The notes beneath the pieces were generated by a model, which was not told the origin of the DNA, searched no databases, and saw nothing but the letters and a program-made list of their open reading frames with translations. Position numbers and translations under genes: made by a program. Below, in pieces: positions 1 to 10,224 of a DNA stretch of 64,000 bases. Position 1 is the first letter of the stretch; every line of letters begins with the position of its first letter. The DNA is from Gemmatimonadaceae bacterium (GTDB lineage: Bacteria > Gemmatimonadota > Gemmatimonadetes > Gemmatimonadales > Gemmatimonadaceae): contig DATNEW010000020.1 in the NCBI GenBank assembly GCA_035606695.1, forward strand, positions 1 to 64,000, read 5' to 3'.

Positions 1-28
1 CCCTTCGCCCTTCGCCCTTCGTCCTTCG
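1..28. repeat. Heptamer tandem array (CCCTTCG unit)
   Basis: Four consecutive 7-base units, CCCTTCG three times and then TCCTTCG, end just before the stop codon of the S9 peptidase at 31. Read on the minus strand the unit is GAAGGGC, which fits the GNNGGGC consensus of other arrays in this window. The array may continue left of the window edge. Confidence 0.75.
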
Positions 29-30
29 CG

Positions 31-2268
31 TTACGGAGTCACGCGCGCCTTGGGACCCACCTCATACTCCTTGGGCGGCTGCACGCCGAGAAGATTCTTG
101 ACGAAGTAGTCCCAGCGGCGGCGCGTCATGTAGTTCGACTCCGCGCCGTAGCCGTGCGGCTGATTCGGCAGCATGAGGAGATCGAAATCCTTGTTCGCCT
201 TGATGAGCGCGTCGACGACGAGGAACGTGTTGTACGGCGGTACGTTGTTGTCCATGGTCCCATGCGCCAGAAGCAGCTTGCCCTTCAGGTTCTTCGCCAG
301 ATTCTGATTCGCCTGATCGTCGTAGTTGCCGGCCTTGAGCAAACCCTCATAGCGTTCGCCCCAGTCGTCTTCGTACTCGCGGTTGTCGTGGTTGCCGGAT
401 TCGGAAATGCCGACCTTGAAGAAGTCCGGATACCGGAACATCGCGTCGGCGGTGGCGAAGCCGCCGCCCGAGTGTCCGTAAATCCCGGCGCGGTCGATGT
501 CGATCCACTTGTAGCGACGCGCGAGCTCGCGCATGCCCGCGATCTGATCGGGCAGCGTGTTGTCGCCCATGTTCCCGTAATACGCATCGTGGAACGCCTT
601 CGAGCGCCACGGCGTGCCCATGCCGTCGATCTCCACGACGACGAAGCCAAGGTCCGCCAGCGACTGCGCATCGCCGCGCGCGGCGTTGAATGAGCGGCCG
701 CCAACGGAGCCGGTCTGCGGTCCGGGGTAGATGTGATTGACGATCGGATATTTCTTCGTCGAATCGAGCGTCGTCGGCGTGTACATCAAGCCATAGAGAT
801 CCGTCTTGCCGTCGCGCGCCTTGACGGTGATCGGCATCGGCGGCTTCCAGCCTTCCGCGGTGAGGCGCGAAATGTCGACCTTGCCGAGCATCGCGATCAA
901 CTTGCCGTTCGCGTCACGCAGCACGGACGTCGGCGGAACGTTCGGCGTCGAGTAGTTGTCGACAAAAAACTTGCCACTTGGCGAGAGCGACACGTCGTGG
1001 TCGGCATTTTCCGGCGTCAGCAGTGTCAATCCGTTCCCGTCCATTCCAATTTTATAAAAATGACGGAAATAGGGATCGTGACCCGGCTCCTTGCCGACGC
1101 CCTGGAAGTAGAGCGTGCGATTCTTGTCGTCGATTCGAAGCAGCTGCGTGACGTTTCCTTCGCCCGTCGTGATCTGCCGCTTCAGTTTGCCCGTCGTCAG
1201 ATCGTAGAGATACAGCTGGCCCCAGTTGTCGCGTTCAGAGAACCAGATTACTTCGTTCGAAGCGGGCAGGATCTGCCAGTTCGCGCGGCCGTTGCCCGAC
1301 TCGTACTGCGTGGCAACGGTTTCCTGTAACACGTCGCGCACGGCGCCGGTTCCGGCGTCGGCGACGCGGAGCACTTCACGCTTGTGATCGCGCGACGTCG
1401 ACACGAACGCGAGCTTCGACCCATCGGGATACCACTCGACGTCCGTCCAATCGCCGCCGCGACACGCGATGTGGTCGCACAGCGTGGAGCGATGCTCGTC
1501 GGGCGGCATCTGGAGGCGAATGGTGCGCGCCGCCGACGCGCCGCCGCTCAAATCGATGATCACGCGCTGAATCATCGTCACCACGCTGTCGCCGGGCAGC
1601 GGATACTTCCACGCGCTCAGCGTCGGGTGTCCAACCTGCGTGCGAACGAGATACATCTCGCCGACGTTCCGTTGATCCTGCTGGAACGTCGCGATCTTCT
1701 TCGAGTCAGCCGACCATACGAGCAACGCGCGATCGCTGCTCGTCCAGCCCGCGTTGTCGGTCGCGTAGCCGAAATCGGTCACGCCGTCGCGCGTGAGCTG
1801 CGTGTCCTGGCCAGTCTGGGTGTCGTGTACCCACAGATTCCAATTCCGGATGAACGCGCCGTATCGGCCATCCGGCGACATCGTCTCGGGCGCGCGGGCA
1901 GCGGCTCCGCCCCGGCCACCACGACCTCCGCCGCGGCCGCCGCGTCCACCGAAGGCATTGCCGGAATCAGCGGGCAGGCCGCAGCGATCCGGAACGTTGT
2001 CGCAGCGCTTGCGCAGCGCCGTCGCCGGCTCGAGCAGCACGAGCTCATTGCCCGTCGAGGTGGTGTTGCGAAACCACAGGCGATCGTCGGGCAGCCAATT
2101 CGGCCGAATGACGCCGCCGGTGATCAGCGGATTTACGTTGTAGCTCATCCAACGTTCGGCGCGCGCGTAGTCGGCGCTCGTGACGGTGCGTTGGGCCGAG
2201 AGGGCGGGAGCGATCGTGGCCGCGGCGGAAGCAGCCGCAGCGGCGATCGCGAAAAAGCGACGTTGCAT
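31..2268 (-). CDS. S9 family prolyl oligopeptidase / DPP-IV-like peptidase, secreted
   Basis: Predicted exported serine peptidase of about 745 residues, likely cleaving peptides after proline in the periplasm. The ATG at 2268 was chosen because it gives a signal peptide ending near LSAQR and has GAGG about 7 bases upstream; a longer frame to 2328 lacks both. The N-terminal two thirds look like the DPP-IV beta-propeller. The C-terminal alpha/beta hydrolase domain has the nucleophile motif GHSGGG (Ser about 600), an Asp in HGTMDNNVPP and a His in PNQPHGYG. A Gly/Arg-rich stretch (GGRGGRGG) sits near residue 110, as in the other S9 and tricorn proteins here. A strong hairpin at 2356-2390 separates it from the upstream gene, so it is probably its own transcript. 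Confidence 0.9.
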   Translation of the reverse strand: MQRRFFAIAAAAASAAATIAPALSAQRTVTSADYARAERWMSYNVNPLITGGVIRPNWLPDDRLWFRNTTSTGNELVLLEPATALRKRCDNVPDRCGLPADSGNAFGGRGGRGGGRGGRGGAAARAPETMSPDGRYGAFIRNWNLWVHDTQTGQDTQLTRDGVTDFGYATDNAGWTSSDRALLVWSADSKKIATFQQDQRNVGEMYLVRTQVGHPTLSAWKYPLPGDSVVTMIQRVIIDLSGGASAARTIRLQMPPDEHRSTLCDHIACRGGDWTDVEWYPDGSKLAFVSTSRDHKREVLRVADAGTGAVRDVLQETVATQYESGNGRANWQILPASNEVIWFSERDNWGQLYLYDLTTGKLKRQITTGEGNVTQLLRIDDKNRTLYFQGVGKEPGHDPYFRHFYKIGMDGNGLTLLTPENADHDVSLSPSGKFFVDNYSTPNVPPTSVLRDANGKLIAMLGKVDISRLTAEGWKPPMPITVKARDGKTDLYGLMYTPTTLDSTKKYPIVNHIYPGPQTGSVGGRSFNAARGDAQSLADLGFVVVEIDGMGTPWRSKAFHDAYYGNMGDNTLPDQIAGMRELARRYKWIDIDRAGIYGHSGGGFATADAMFRYPDFFKVGISESGNHDNREYEDDWGERYEGLLKAGNYDDQANQNLAKNLKGKLLLAHGTMDNNVPPYNTFLVVDALIKANKDFDLLMLPNQPHGYGAESNYMTRRRWDYFVKNLLGVQPPKEYEVGPKARVTP

Positions 2269-2355
2269 CAAATCCTCGTGAGAGCGGAGGGCGACTCGAA
2301 ACTTGGGTCGTCGCCCGAAGCCCGGCAACCGCCGCGGCTGCGCCCTGTCAGACGC

Positions 2356-2390
2356 AAAACGGGCCGCCGGCGCGACGCCGGCGGCCCGTT
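2356..2390 (-). terminator. Hairpin terminator after the nuclease/PKD gene
   Basis: A perfect 15-bp stem (2358-2372 with 2376-2390) has a 3-base loop. Read on the minus strand it is followed by GTTTTG. It lies 22 bases past the stop of the gene ending at 2413 and upstream of the S9 gene, so it should end the long nuclease transcript. Confidence 0.75.
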
Positions 2391-2412
2391 CGGGGCAGCT
2401 TCGATGGCGTAA

Positions 2413-5400
2413 TTACTTTGTGCTCACCGGCACGTGCGACACGAGCTGCAGCCCGCTGCCGAGATTCGCCATCACGTCGAGGGTCGTGGTCGTCGAGGTG
2501 ATCAAGCCGGCCCCGATGAGCGCCTGACGATCGAAGGTGAGCTTCACCTTGCCGCTGTTGCCTTCGACGTTGTAATGCAGACTGCCGTCCCCGTTCGTGG
2601 CGAGTCCCACAGTGCCAATGCGCACCGAGGCCGCGTCGATGTCCGACATGTGCGCGATGACGTCGCTGTACAGCACGATGTCGACATTGTCATTGCCACG
2701 ATCGTCGAGCTTGATCTTGTCCGGAATCGCCTCGCCGCGGATGTTGCGGCGCGTGACCGTGACGTTGATCGTCGCCGTCCCGATGCCGCCATCCTTGTCC
2801 GTGACGCTGAGCACCGACGCGTAGCTGCCCGCGGTCATGTAGGTCGTTCCGGCGAGCATCTTCGCGCCCGAGACGGTGAACGACGAAGGAATCGGTTGAT
2901 TGCTCGTACCGTCGCCCCAATTCACCGATGCGTGCCACGGCGAATCCGGACCCGGATCGGTGAAGGTGCCCGTCGCGGCGACCGGATCTCCCGACTGCAC
3001 CGTCAAGGTCGTCGCGCCGGTGAGCGTCGTGAACGTGACCGTCGGCGCGACGTTGAGCACCTGCACCGTCGCGGTGTAGATCGTCGAGCCGCCGTCCTTG
3101 TCCGTGACCTGCGCGCGCACCGTGCGCGGGCCGTTGTCTGTCGTCGAGCATGTCGTGCTCGCGTTCGAGGACGCCGCGCCAAATCCAGTACCGCAGTCGA
3201 ACGCGAACGTGAAGCCTGCTTCCGCGTCAGCGGTCGACGGATCGGTGACGTTGCCCACGCTCAACGCGATCGCGGCGCCTTCGTTCACCGTCGCCGGGGC
3301 CGTGAAGACGGCCGTCGGCGGCGCGTTGACGACATGCACCGTCGCAGCGTATTCCGTCACGCCACCGTCCTTGTCCATGACTTTGCCATGCACGATGGCG
3401 TCGCCATTGTCGTCGACGATGCACGACGCGCTCGCATTGGCGCTCGCGGTACCGTACCCCTTGCCGCAGTCGAACGCGAAACTGAGATGCGCGGCATCGA
3501 CGGGCGACGGATCCGCCGCATTGTTCAACGCAATCGTGAACGGCGATCCCTCGGCAGGCGCGTTCGGAACGGCGAACGTGGCGGTGGGCGCTACGTTCGT
3601 GGTTGTGAACGAGCCGGTGTACTCGGTGAACGCGCCGTCCTTGTCGATCACCTTCGCGCGCACCGTCGACGCGCCGTTGTCCTGCACCACGCAGTTCACC
3701 GAGGCGCTCGACGTCGCGGCTCCATAGGTGCCGGTGCCACAATCGAACGCGAACGTCAGCGCGGCCGCGTCGACCATCGAGGCATCGGTAGCGCCGGTCA
3801 TCGAGAGCGTGAACATCGCGCCTTCGAGCACCGGCGCGGGAGACGGCATGATGAATGTCGCGCTCGGCGCGACATTGGCGACGGTCACCGTTTGCATCGT
3901 CGTGCGCTCCCAGCCGTATGCATCCGTGACCGTGAGCGATGCCGTGAACGGACCGTTATCGGCGAACGTCTTCGTCACGACTTTGCCGCTCGCGACGCTC
4001 CCGTCACTGAAGTGCCAGGAGTACGAGAGCGCTTCGGTGCGCTCCATGTCGGTGCGACCTAGGTCGGGATCGGTGGTCGCCGACGCATCGAACGTGAGGG
4101 GGCTGCCTTCGTTCGCGACGCCCGTCATCGCGAATGATGGCACCGGCGCGTGATCGCCGGCTTCGAGCGCGAACTGGAAATTCGCCGGCAGCGCCGAGAG
4201 GAAGTTGAAGCCCGTCGCCGCTTCGATGCTGTGCACCGTCGTGACGTAGTTCTTCCAGTCGTTCAGGTCCGGTTGCGTGAGGTTCGCGATCGTGTGCGTG
4301 TTCGGCATGTTCACCGCGACGACGGACACACCCGCGAGATCATCCCAGGTCTGGATGCTCGAGAGCGTGAACGGCACGCCGTTCATCGGGCCGACGAGCG
4401 CGACTTTCCACGTGCTGTCGGGAATCGCGACCTTGCCTGAATCGCGAAGGAAGGCGAGGCCATGCGTGCGGCTATAGAGTGGACCGGTGATGATGTACAC
4501 CGCGCGCCCCGCATCCGCCGAGTCGCCAAGGATGTTCTCGAAGTGTGCCCAGGTGGCTTCGTTCAACTCCGCTGTCTGTGGCACGACGTTCGAAAGAATG
4601 AACGTCTCGGCGTTGTCGATCTGCGCCGCCGTGCGATCGGCCGAGCGCGTCATGTGGCCGCGATCGTAGCCGCCGCCGGTGTAGTCGGTGGTGAAGATCT
4701 GTTTGTTCGCCGGCAGCAACGGCTCAGCCGTGAAGCAGTTGCAGCGATCGACCGAGCCGGGACGCTGACGGTGATCGAGCTCGTACGACACCCAGTTCGG
4801 CGTACCGTGCGAGGTGTTGTACGACAACACGTACTGCGAGCGCTGAATGAGAAAGTCGTTCGGGTTACCGGCGCTCGCAGGCGTCGGATCACCGAATTCG
4901 TCGTTTTTCGCGTAGATGCTCGGCGACGCGGCGGTGCCGACTTCGATCGGTATCGACGTCGAGGTTCCTGTGGTAAAGACGTATGGCGTACCGCCGCCGA
5001 CCGGTGTCGCCGTGATCTTGAGGCGCGGTCGGGTGCCTGGCACTGTCGGCGCCGCGACGCCCTGAACCACCGGTCCGCTCCCCGTGGCGATGCCGGTGGC
5101 AATCACGGGATCGTCGATCGTAGTGACGACGAACGTCGCGGGGATGATCGTGCCGCCGCTTTGTTCTCGCGCGGTGAGGAAGATCTGCGCCTGGAAGCCA
5201 GCCGGCATGCTGTCGGCGGAGTAGCTGACGTCGAGCCAGTTGATGCCGCCGGGGTTGTTCACGGCGACGTCGAGTGTGCCTGTCTTAGACACGCCCGCGA
5301 CGGTTGCCGCCGCGCTGATGGTGGCCGGCGTGCCGCCCGCAGTGACGCCGGTGACGAGACCCGTCGCGTTGACGGTGGCGATCGACGCGTCATTCGTCGT

Positions 5401-7053
5401 CCACGTGAACGTCGTCGGCGCAATGACGTCGCCGTTGACGTCGAACGCCTTTGCGGAGAGTTGCGTCGTCGAGCCGGCGAGCACTGAGCCGTTGCCCGAC
5501 ACCGTGACGTGATCGAACGCGCCGACGGCACACGTCTGACGTGAGCTCGTGCTGTTGCGCGGGCTCACGGGAACGATCGTGAAGTCTGCCGCCGGGTTCT
5601 GCGTGTTGAGACAGCCACCGTTCAGACGCATGGCGGACGTCGAGTTCGAGACGTTCGGCGTCGCATTCGCGCAGGTGGATCCGCTGCCGTAGGGCACGAA
5701 GTCGACCACCAGCACGCCGGAGGGGCATGCCGTGTTCATCGGCGTCGTTGTCTGCGAGAGAACGACTTTGCCGTTCGTGCCGCTCATCGAAAGGGTGGTG
5801 CCGGTGCCCGCGATGATGTCGGGCGTCGGAAGATCGGCGGCGGTGGTGCTGTTGCCGGCGGCTTCCTGCACGAGGTAGTAGGTGCGCGGCGGAATCACAC
5901 CGGTGAGCGGCGTGGTGGACCACGACGCGTTCCCGGACGAGGAGTACTGGACGCTCCATCCGGTCACGTCGATCGGAGCGCTCGTCGTGTTGAACAGCTC
6001 GATGAAATCATTCTTGTACGGCGCGCCGGTGTTGCCACCGCCGCCGTAGATCTGACTGATCACCACGGTGTTCGAGCGGTCCTGCGCCGCGGTGACCGTG
6101 AGGTCGATCGTGTTGCTGTGAATCGCGCCGACGGACGCGCTGATCGTCGCCGTGCCGGCGGTGAGCGCGCTGACCGTGTTTGACGCACCCGTCGTTGTGG
6201 CGAAGTTGGCGACGGTGTTGTTCGTGGACGCCCACGTGATGCTGGCCTGCGCCGTCACGTCCTGCGTTCCATTGAACGCGTGCGCCGTCACAGGCGACGA
6301 TGAACCGGAGAGCATCGCCGTCGAACCGTTGAGCGTGATCGTCACGCTCGTGACTGTCGGGCCGGAGCCGCCGCACGTGACATGCGTGCTCGCTGAGTTG
6401 CGCGGATTGGGCGCGAGCGCGGTGAAGTCTGCGGATGGCGACCCGGTATAGGTGCAACCATTCCCGCCTCGCACCGCCGCGGTCGTGTTCGAGAGCCCCG
6501 CGGTGTTGAACGGCGCTGAGCAGAGGGTCGAACCGAACCCGACGACGTCGATGACATCGGCGACATCAGTCGGACACGTCTGCGCCGTGGTCAGCAGCGT
6601 CGTGCTCTGACGCAACACGACTCGGCCCGCGGTTGCGCTCATCTGAATGGGGCCACTGGCGTCCGGCGTCAGCGAAGTCGTTCCGCCGGCACCCTGTGAT
6701 TCTTGCACGAGGTAGTAGCCGCCGGCGGGAATGGTGCCCGTCAGATTCGTCGCCTGCCACGCTTGCGTGGTGCTGGTCGCGGAGTTGTACTGCACGCTCC
6801 ATCCGGTGACGACGACGTCGCTCGTTCCCGGATTGAACAACTCGATGAAGTCGTTCTTGATCGTCGCCCCGCTGTTGCCGCCGCCGCCATAGACCTGGCT
6901 GATGACGATTGGTCCCGCGGTCGCCGTGACGTTACGACTGGCACCGTTCGACGGGCTGAACACCGACCGAGGTTGCGTGGGCGAGTCGGTGCACGAGAGA
7001 ATGGCGAGCCCGAGCACAGCCGTGAACACACTGCGTGCGTGATGAGAGCGCAT
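2413..7053 (-). CDS. Large secreted lipoprotein: two lamin-tail domains, DNA/RNA non-specific endonuclease, PKD-type repeats
   Basis: A 1546-residue predicted surface or secreted nuclease. The ATG at 7053 gives a signal sequence with a lipobox-like end (AILSC), a better start than the frame opening at 7194. Order: two lamin-tail-like domains, each opening with VISQVYGGGGN and containing FIELFN (about residues 45-180 and 330-500); Ig-like Big2-type domains; a NUC domain with the signature YDRGHM (catalytic His about 797); then PKD and Ig-like repeats to the C terminus (repeated FAFDCGTG and KDGG blocks). The DRGH motif is the catalytic signature of the PF01223 non-specific endonucleases. The repeats suggest cell-surface display or adhesion, and extracellular DNA is the likely substrate. 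Assignment is firm for the nuclease and moderate for repeat types. Confidence 0.88.
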   Translation of the reverse strand: MRSHHARSVFTAVLGLAILSCTDSPTQPRSVFSPSNGASRNVTATAGPIVISQVYGGGGNSGATIKNDFIELFNPGTSDVVVTGWSVQYNSATSTTQAWQATNLTGTIPAGGYYLVQESQGAGGTTSLTPDASGPIQMSATAGRVVLRQSTTLLTTAQTCPTDVADVIDVVGFGSTLCSAPFNTAGLSNTTAAVRGGNGCTYTGSPSADFTALAPNPRNSASTHVTCGGSGPTVTSVTITLNGSTAMLSGSSSPVTAHAFNGTQDVTAQASITWASTNNTVANFATTTGASNTVSALTAGTATISASVGAIHSNTIDLTVTAAQDRSNTVVISQIYGGGGNTGAPYKNDFIELFNTTSAPIDVTGWSVQYSSSGNASWSTTPLTGVIPPRTYYLVQEAAGNSTTAADLPTPDIIAGTGTTLSMSGTNGKVVLSQTTTPMNTACPSGVLVVDFVPYGSGSTCANATPNVSNSTSAMRLNGGCLNTQNPAADFTIVPVSPRNSTSSRQTCAVGAFDHVTVSGNGSVLAGSTTQLSAKAFDVNGDVIAPTTFTWTTNDASIATVNATGLVTGVTAGGTPATISAAATVAGVSKTGTLDVAVNNPGGINWLDVSYSADSMPAGFQAQIFLTAREQSGGTIIPATFVVTTIDDPVIATGIATGSGPVVQGVAAPTVPGTRPRLKITATPVGGGTPYVFTTGTSTSIPIEVGTAASPSIYAKNDEFGDPTPASAGNPNDFLIQRSQYVLSYNTSHGTPNWVSYELDHRQRPGSVDRCNCFTAEPLLPANKQIFTTDYTGGGYDRGHMTRSADRTAAQIDNAETFILSNVVPQTAELNEATWAHFENILGDSADAGRAVYIITGPLYSRTHGLAFLRDSGKVAIPDSTWKVALVGPMNGVPFTLSSIQTWDDLAGVSVVAVNMPNTHTIANLTQPDLNDWKNYVTTVHSIEAATGFNFLSALPANFQFALEAGDHAPVPSFAMTGVANEGSPLTFDASATTDPDLGRTDMERTEALSYSWHFSDGSVASGKVVTKTFADNGPFTASLTVTDAYGWERTTMQTVTVANVAPSATFIMPSPAPVLEGAMFTLSMTGATDASMVDAAALTFAFDCGTGTYGAATSSASVNCVVQDNGASTVRAKVIDKDGAFTEYTGSFTTTNVAPTATFAVPNAPAEGSPFTIALNNAADPSPVDAAHLSFAFDCGKGYGTASANASASCIVDDNGDAIVHGKVMDKDGGVTEYAATVHVVNAPPTAVFTAPATVNEGAAIALSVGNVTDPSTADAEAGFTFAFDCGTGFGAASSNASTTCSTTDNGPRTVRAQVTDKDGGSTIYTATVQVLNVAPTVTFTTLTGATTLTVQSGDPVAATGTFTDPGPDSPWHASVNWGDGTSNQPIPSSFTVSGAKMLAGTTYMTAGSYASVLSVTDKDGGIGTATINVTVTRRNIRGEAIPDKIKLDDRGNDNVDIVLYSDVIAHMSDIDAASVRIGTVGLATNGDGSLHYNVEGNSGKVKLTFDRQALIGAGLITSTTTTLDVMANLGSGLQLVSHVPVSTK

Positions 7054-7156
7054 CGAATTGGGCGGTGGGATGGGAGTGACTCGCGGAGAGAGTCGCGAGC
7101 GGGGAGCCGCGGCGCCGATCGTGCCCGGCATCGGGAGCATTCGTGCGGCGCGGAAG

Positions 7157-7162
7157 TATAAT
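7157..7162 (+). promoter_or_regulatory. Candidate -10 box (TATAAT) for the M16 pair
   Basis: A perfect TATAAT lies in an otherwise GC-rich 176-bp divergent gap, 67 bases before the M16 start at 7230. No good -35 hexamer is visible 17 bases upstream. The minus strand reads TATACT at almost the same place, so the site could also serve the divergent nuclease gene. Confidence 0.4.
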
Positions 7163-7229
7163 GATTTACACGCGCGTCGGCGCGGTTTCCGCACCGGCGC
7201 GCTATTGTTTTCGTAACGAATCGCCCAAT

Positions 7230-10091
7230 ATGCGCCGACATCTCACATTCCTGATTGCCGCGCTCGCCTCGAGCGCGCCCCTGGCCGCGCAGCGCTCTTC
7301 GAGCCCGTCCAAGACGACCGCTACGGCGGCAACCGCGCCCGCGCTCAGCACACCGCTTCCGACGGATCCAAGGGTCCGCATTGGGACGCTGCCGAACGGG
7401 CTTCGCTACTACATCCGTCAGAACAAGAAGCCGGAAAAGCGCGCCGAGCTGCGGCTCGTCGTCAATGCCGGCTCGATTCTCGAGAACGAGAATCAGCTCG
7501 GCCTCGCGCATTTCGCGGAGCACACCGCCTTCAACGGCACCACGCATTTCGCGAAGAACGATCTGATCAAGTATCTGCAGTCGATCGGCGTGCGATTCGG
7601 TGCGGATTTGAACGCATCAACAGGATTTGATGAGACGGTGTACATCCTGCCAATCCCCACCGACACGGCACGCATCGTCGAGCAGGCGTTCACGATTCTC
7701 GAAGATTGGGCGCACGGGCAGACGTTCGATTCGACGGAAGTCGCGAACGAGCGCGGCGTCGTGCGCGAAGAATGGCGCCTGGGCAAGGGCGCCGGCGACC
7801 GCATGCTGCATCAGTGGCTGCCGATCGTGCTCAAGGGCTCGAAGTACGCCGATCGCCTGCCGATCGGCAACGAAGCGAGCATCATGAGCGCGACCCCGGC
7901 ACGCCTCCGTTCGTTTTACAACGCATGGTATCGCCCCGACCTCGAAGCGGTGATCGCGGTCGGTGACTTCGATCCCGCCGTGATCGAAGCGCAGATCAAA
8001 AAGCACTTCGGCGGAATTCCCAAGCCGGTGAACGCGCCGAAGCGCATCTCGCCGTCGGTTCCCGGAAATACCGAGCCGCTGATCGCGATCGCGTCCGACA
8101 AGGAAGCCACGGGATCGGACGTCGATCTCATCTTCAAGATGCCGGTCGAAAAGACGAAGACCGTCGGCGACTACCGCCGCGATCTGATGGAACGGTTGTA
8201 CATGTCGATGTTCAACAACCGCCTCGACGAGCTCGCGCAAAAGCCGAACGCGCCGTTCCTCGACGCCGGCGTATCGAAGGGCAATTTCATCGGCCGCTCG
8301 ACGGACGCATTCACGCTCGCCGCGAGCGTGAAAGACGGAGCGATTCCGCAGGGACTCGAGGCGCTGCTGACCGAGGCGAAGCAGGTCGACGAATTCGGCT
8401 TCCTCCAGTCGGAGCTCGATCGCGCCAAAGAGAATCTCGTTCGCGGCTACGAACGCGCCTACGCCGAACGCGACAAGACACAATCCGCCGCGTTCGTGCA
8501 GGAGCTCGTGAGCAATTACCTCGAACAGGAACCGATTCCCGGCATCGAGTACGAGTACAAGCTCGTGCAGGAGCTCGTGCCGACGATCTCGCTCGCCGAC
8601 GTGAACAAGCTCGCGAGCAAATGGATCAGCGACTCGAACCGCGTGATTCTCGCCGAGTCGCCGGTGAAGGACAGTGTGAAGATTCCGACGCGCGCGGACC
8701 TGCTCGCGGTCTTCGATCGTGCGTCGAAGACGAAGGTGACGGCGTACACGGAAACTCTGTCCAACGAAGCGCTCGTCGCGAAACCGCCCGTGCCGGGCAC
8801 GATCGTTTCACGCCGCCAATTGCCCGCGGTCGGCATCACGGAATGGACGCTCTCGAACGGCGCGCGCGTGCTCGTCAAGCCGACGGACTTCAAGGCGGAC
8901 GAAGTATTGATGGGCGCCTATAGCGTCGGCGGCACTTCGCTCGCGCCGGACAGCACGTACATGTCCGCGGAGCTGGCGTCGAACATCGTGGCGCTCAGCG
9001 GACTTGGAAACTTCAGTCGCGTCGATTTACAGAAAAAGCTCGCCGGCAAGGTGGCCACGGCCGGCGCGGCGATCAGCGAAACGAGCGAAGGGTTGAGCGG
9101 ACGCGCGTCACCGAAAGATCTCGAGACGATGTTCCAGCTCATGTATCTGGACTTCACGGCGCCGCGGCTCGACCTCGCGGCCTATCAGGCGTTCAAGAAC
9201 CAGGTGACGCCGTTCCTCGAGAATCGCGGCTCCGATCCCGACCAGGTCTTTGCCGATACGGTCAGCTGGACGATGGCGAGTCATAGCTATCGCGATCGGC
9301 CGATCACCAAGGCCACCTTCGCCGAGGTAGATCCGCAGAAAGCGTTAGCGTTTTACAAGGACCGCTTCGCCGACGCCAGCGATTTCACCTTCGTCTTCGT
9401 GGGGAACGTGGACACGACGGCGCTCGAGCCGCTCGTCGAACGTTACGTCGCGTCGCTGCCGTCGATCGGTCGCAAGGAAAGCTTCCGCGACGTGGGCGGC
9501 GGGCCGCCCAAGGGCGTCGTCGAAAAAGTGGTGCGCAAAGGCGTCGAACCGAAGGCGAACACGGTGTTCCACTTTACGGGAACGTGTGACTACAACCCGA
9601 AGTCGCGTCTCGAGCTCCGCGCGTTGATGGAGCTGTTCCAGATCAAGCTCAACGAAACGTTGCGCGAGCAACTCGGCGGCACCTATTCGCCGAGCGCGGG
9701 TGGCGGGTGCACTCGCGTGCCGCAGCCGCGGTACGACATACAGATTCAGTTCAATTCGTCCCCCGAAAACGTCGACAAGCTGACGAAGAGCGTCCTCGCG
9801 CTGATCGATTCGTTGAAGAGCGCGCCGCCGTCGCAGGCCGACGTGAACAAGGTCAAGGAAGCGTTCGTTCGAAGCCGCGAGGTGGATCTCAAGCAGAACG
9901 CATACTGGCTGGGCAACATCATGGCGTGGCAGCAGGCGGGTGAGGACCTGTCGCTGCTCCTTGCACCCTACGATCAGATGATTCGTGACATCACGCCGGC
10001 GACGATCCAGAACGCGGCGCGGAAGTATTTCGACACGTCGAATTACGCCCGATTCGTTCTGCTCCCAGAGAACGGGAAAACGACGCCGTAA
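7230..10091 (+). CDS. M16 family zinc metallopeptidase (pitrilysin-like), copy 1
   Basis: A 953-residue exported zinc protease of the inverzincin type. The start at 7230 gives a signal peptide ending LAAQR; the frame opening at 7143 adds unrelated residues. Zinc motif HFAEH is at residues 94-98, with a third ligand Glu about 174 in NERG, the spacing expected for HXXEH-X(~75)-E. A second M16 domain (about residue 540 on, opening LSNGARVLVKPTDFKADE) lacks the motif, the usual active/inactive half pairing. Members degrade peptides or process secreted proteins. The next gene is a close paralog with the same architecture, so the pair arose by tandem duplication. A hairpin at 10117-10146 follows. 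Confidence 0.92.
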   Translation: MRRHLTFLIAALASSAPLAAQRSSSPSKTTATAATAPALSTPLPTDPRVRIGTLPNGLRYYIRQNKKPEKRAELRLVVNAGSILENENQLGLAHFAEHTAFNGTTHFAKNDLIKYLQSIGVRFGADLNASTGFDETVYILPIPTDTARIVEQAFTILEDWAHGQTFDSTEVANERGVVREEWRLGKGAGDRMLHQWLPIVLKGSKYADRLPIGNEASIMSATPARLRSFYNAWYRPDLEAVIAVGDFDPAVIEAQIKKHFGGIPKPVNAPKRISPSVPGNTEPLIAIASDKEATGSDVDLIFKMPVEKTKTVGDYRRDLMERLYMSMFNNRLDELAQKPNAPFLDAGVSKGNFIGRSTDAFTLAASVKDGAIPQGLEALLTEAKQVDEFGFLQSELDRAKENLVRGYERAYAERDKTQSAAFVQELVSNYLEQEPIPGIEYEYKLVQELVPTISLADVNKLASKWISDSNRVILAESPVKDSVKIPTRADLLAVFDRASKTKVTAYTETLSNEALVAKPPVPGTIVSRRQLPAVGITEWTLSNGARVLVKPTDFKADEVLMGAYSVGGTSLAPDSTYMSAELASNIVALSGLGNFSRVDLQKKLAGKVATAGAAISETSEGLSGRASPKDLETMFQLMYLDFTAPRLDLAAYQAFKNQVTPFLENRGSDPDQVFADTVSWTMASHSYRDRPITKATFAEVDPQKALAFYKDRFADASDFTFVFVGNVDTTALEPLVERYVASLPSIGRKESFRDVGGGPPKGVVEKVVRKGVEPKANTVFHFTGTCDYNPKSRLELRALMELFQIKLNETLREQLGGTYSPSAGGGCTRVPQPRYDIQIQFNSSPENVDKLTKSVLALIDSLKSAPPSQADVNKVKEAFVRSREVDLKQNAYWLGNIMAWQQAGEDLSLLLAPYDQMIRDITPATIQNAARKYFDTSNYARFVLLPENGKTTP

Positions 10092-10116
10092 ACCTTTTGC
10101 GGGCGCCATCGTACTC

Positions 10117-10146
10117 AATGGGGGATGCGAGGCCGCATCCCCCATT
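10117..10146 (+). terminator. Hairpin between the two M16 genes
   Basis: A perfect 13-bp stem (10117-10129 with 10134-10146) with loop AGGC lies 25 bases after the first M16 stop. It has no T-run, so it may attenuate transcription or protect the mRNA 3' end rather than fully terminate. Confidence 0.5.
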
Positions 10147-10224
10147 CTGCGTCCATGCTCCCCTTTGCGTTTTCGCGTGTAAAGGTGAAGAATGGACGGT
10201 CTTTCCCACCCAGGTGTTCATAGT

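Noticed and set aside
2434-4062. Open frame of 542 codons opposite the nuclease/PKD gene
   Set aside because: Repetitive Arg/Asp/Val composition arising from the antisense of PKD repeats; no start signal or domain.
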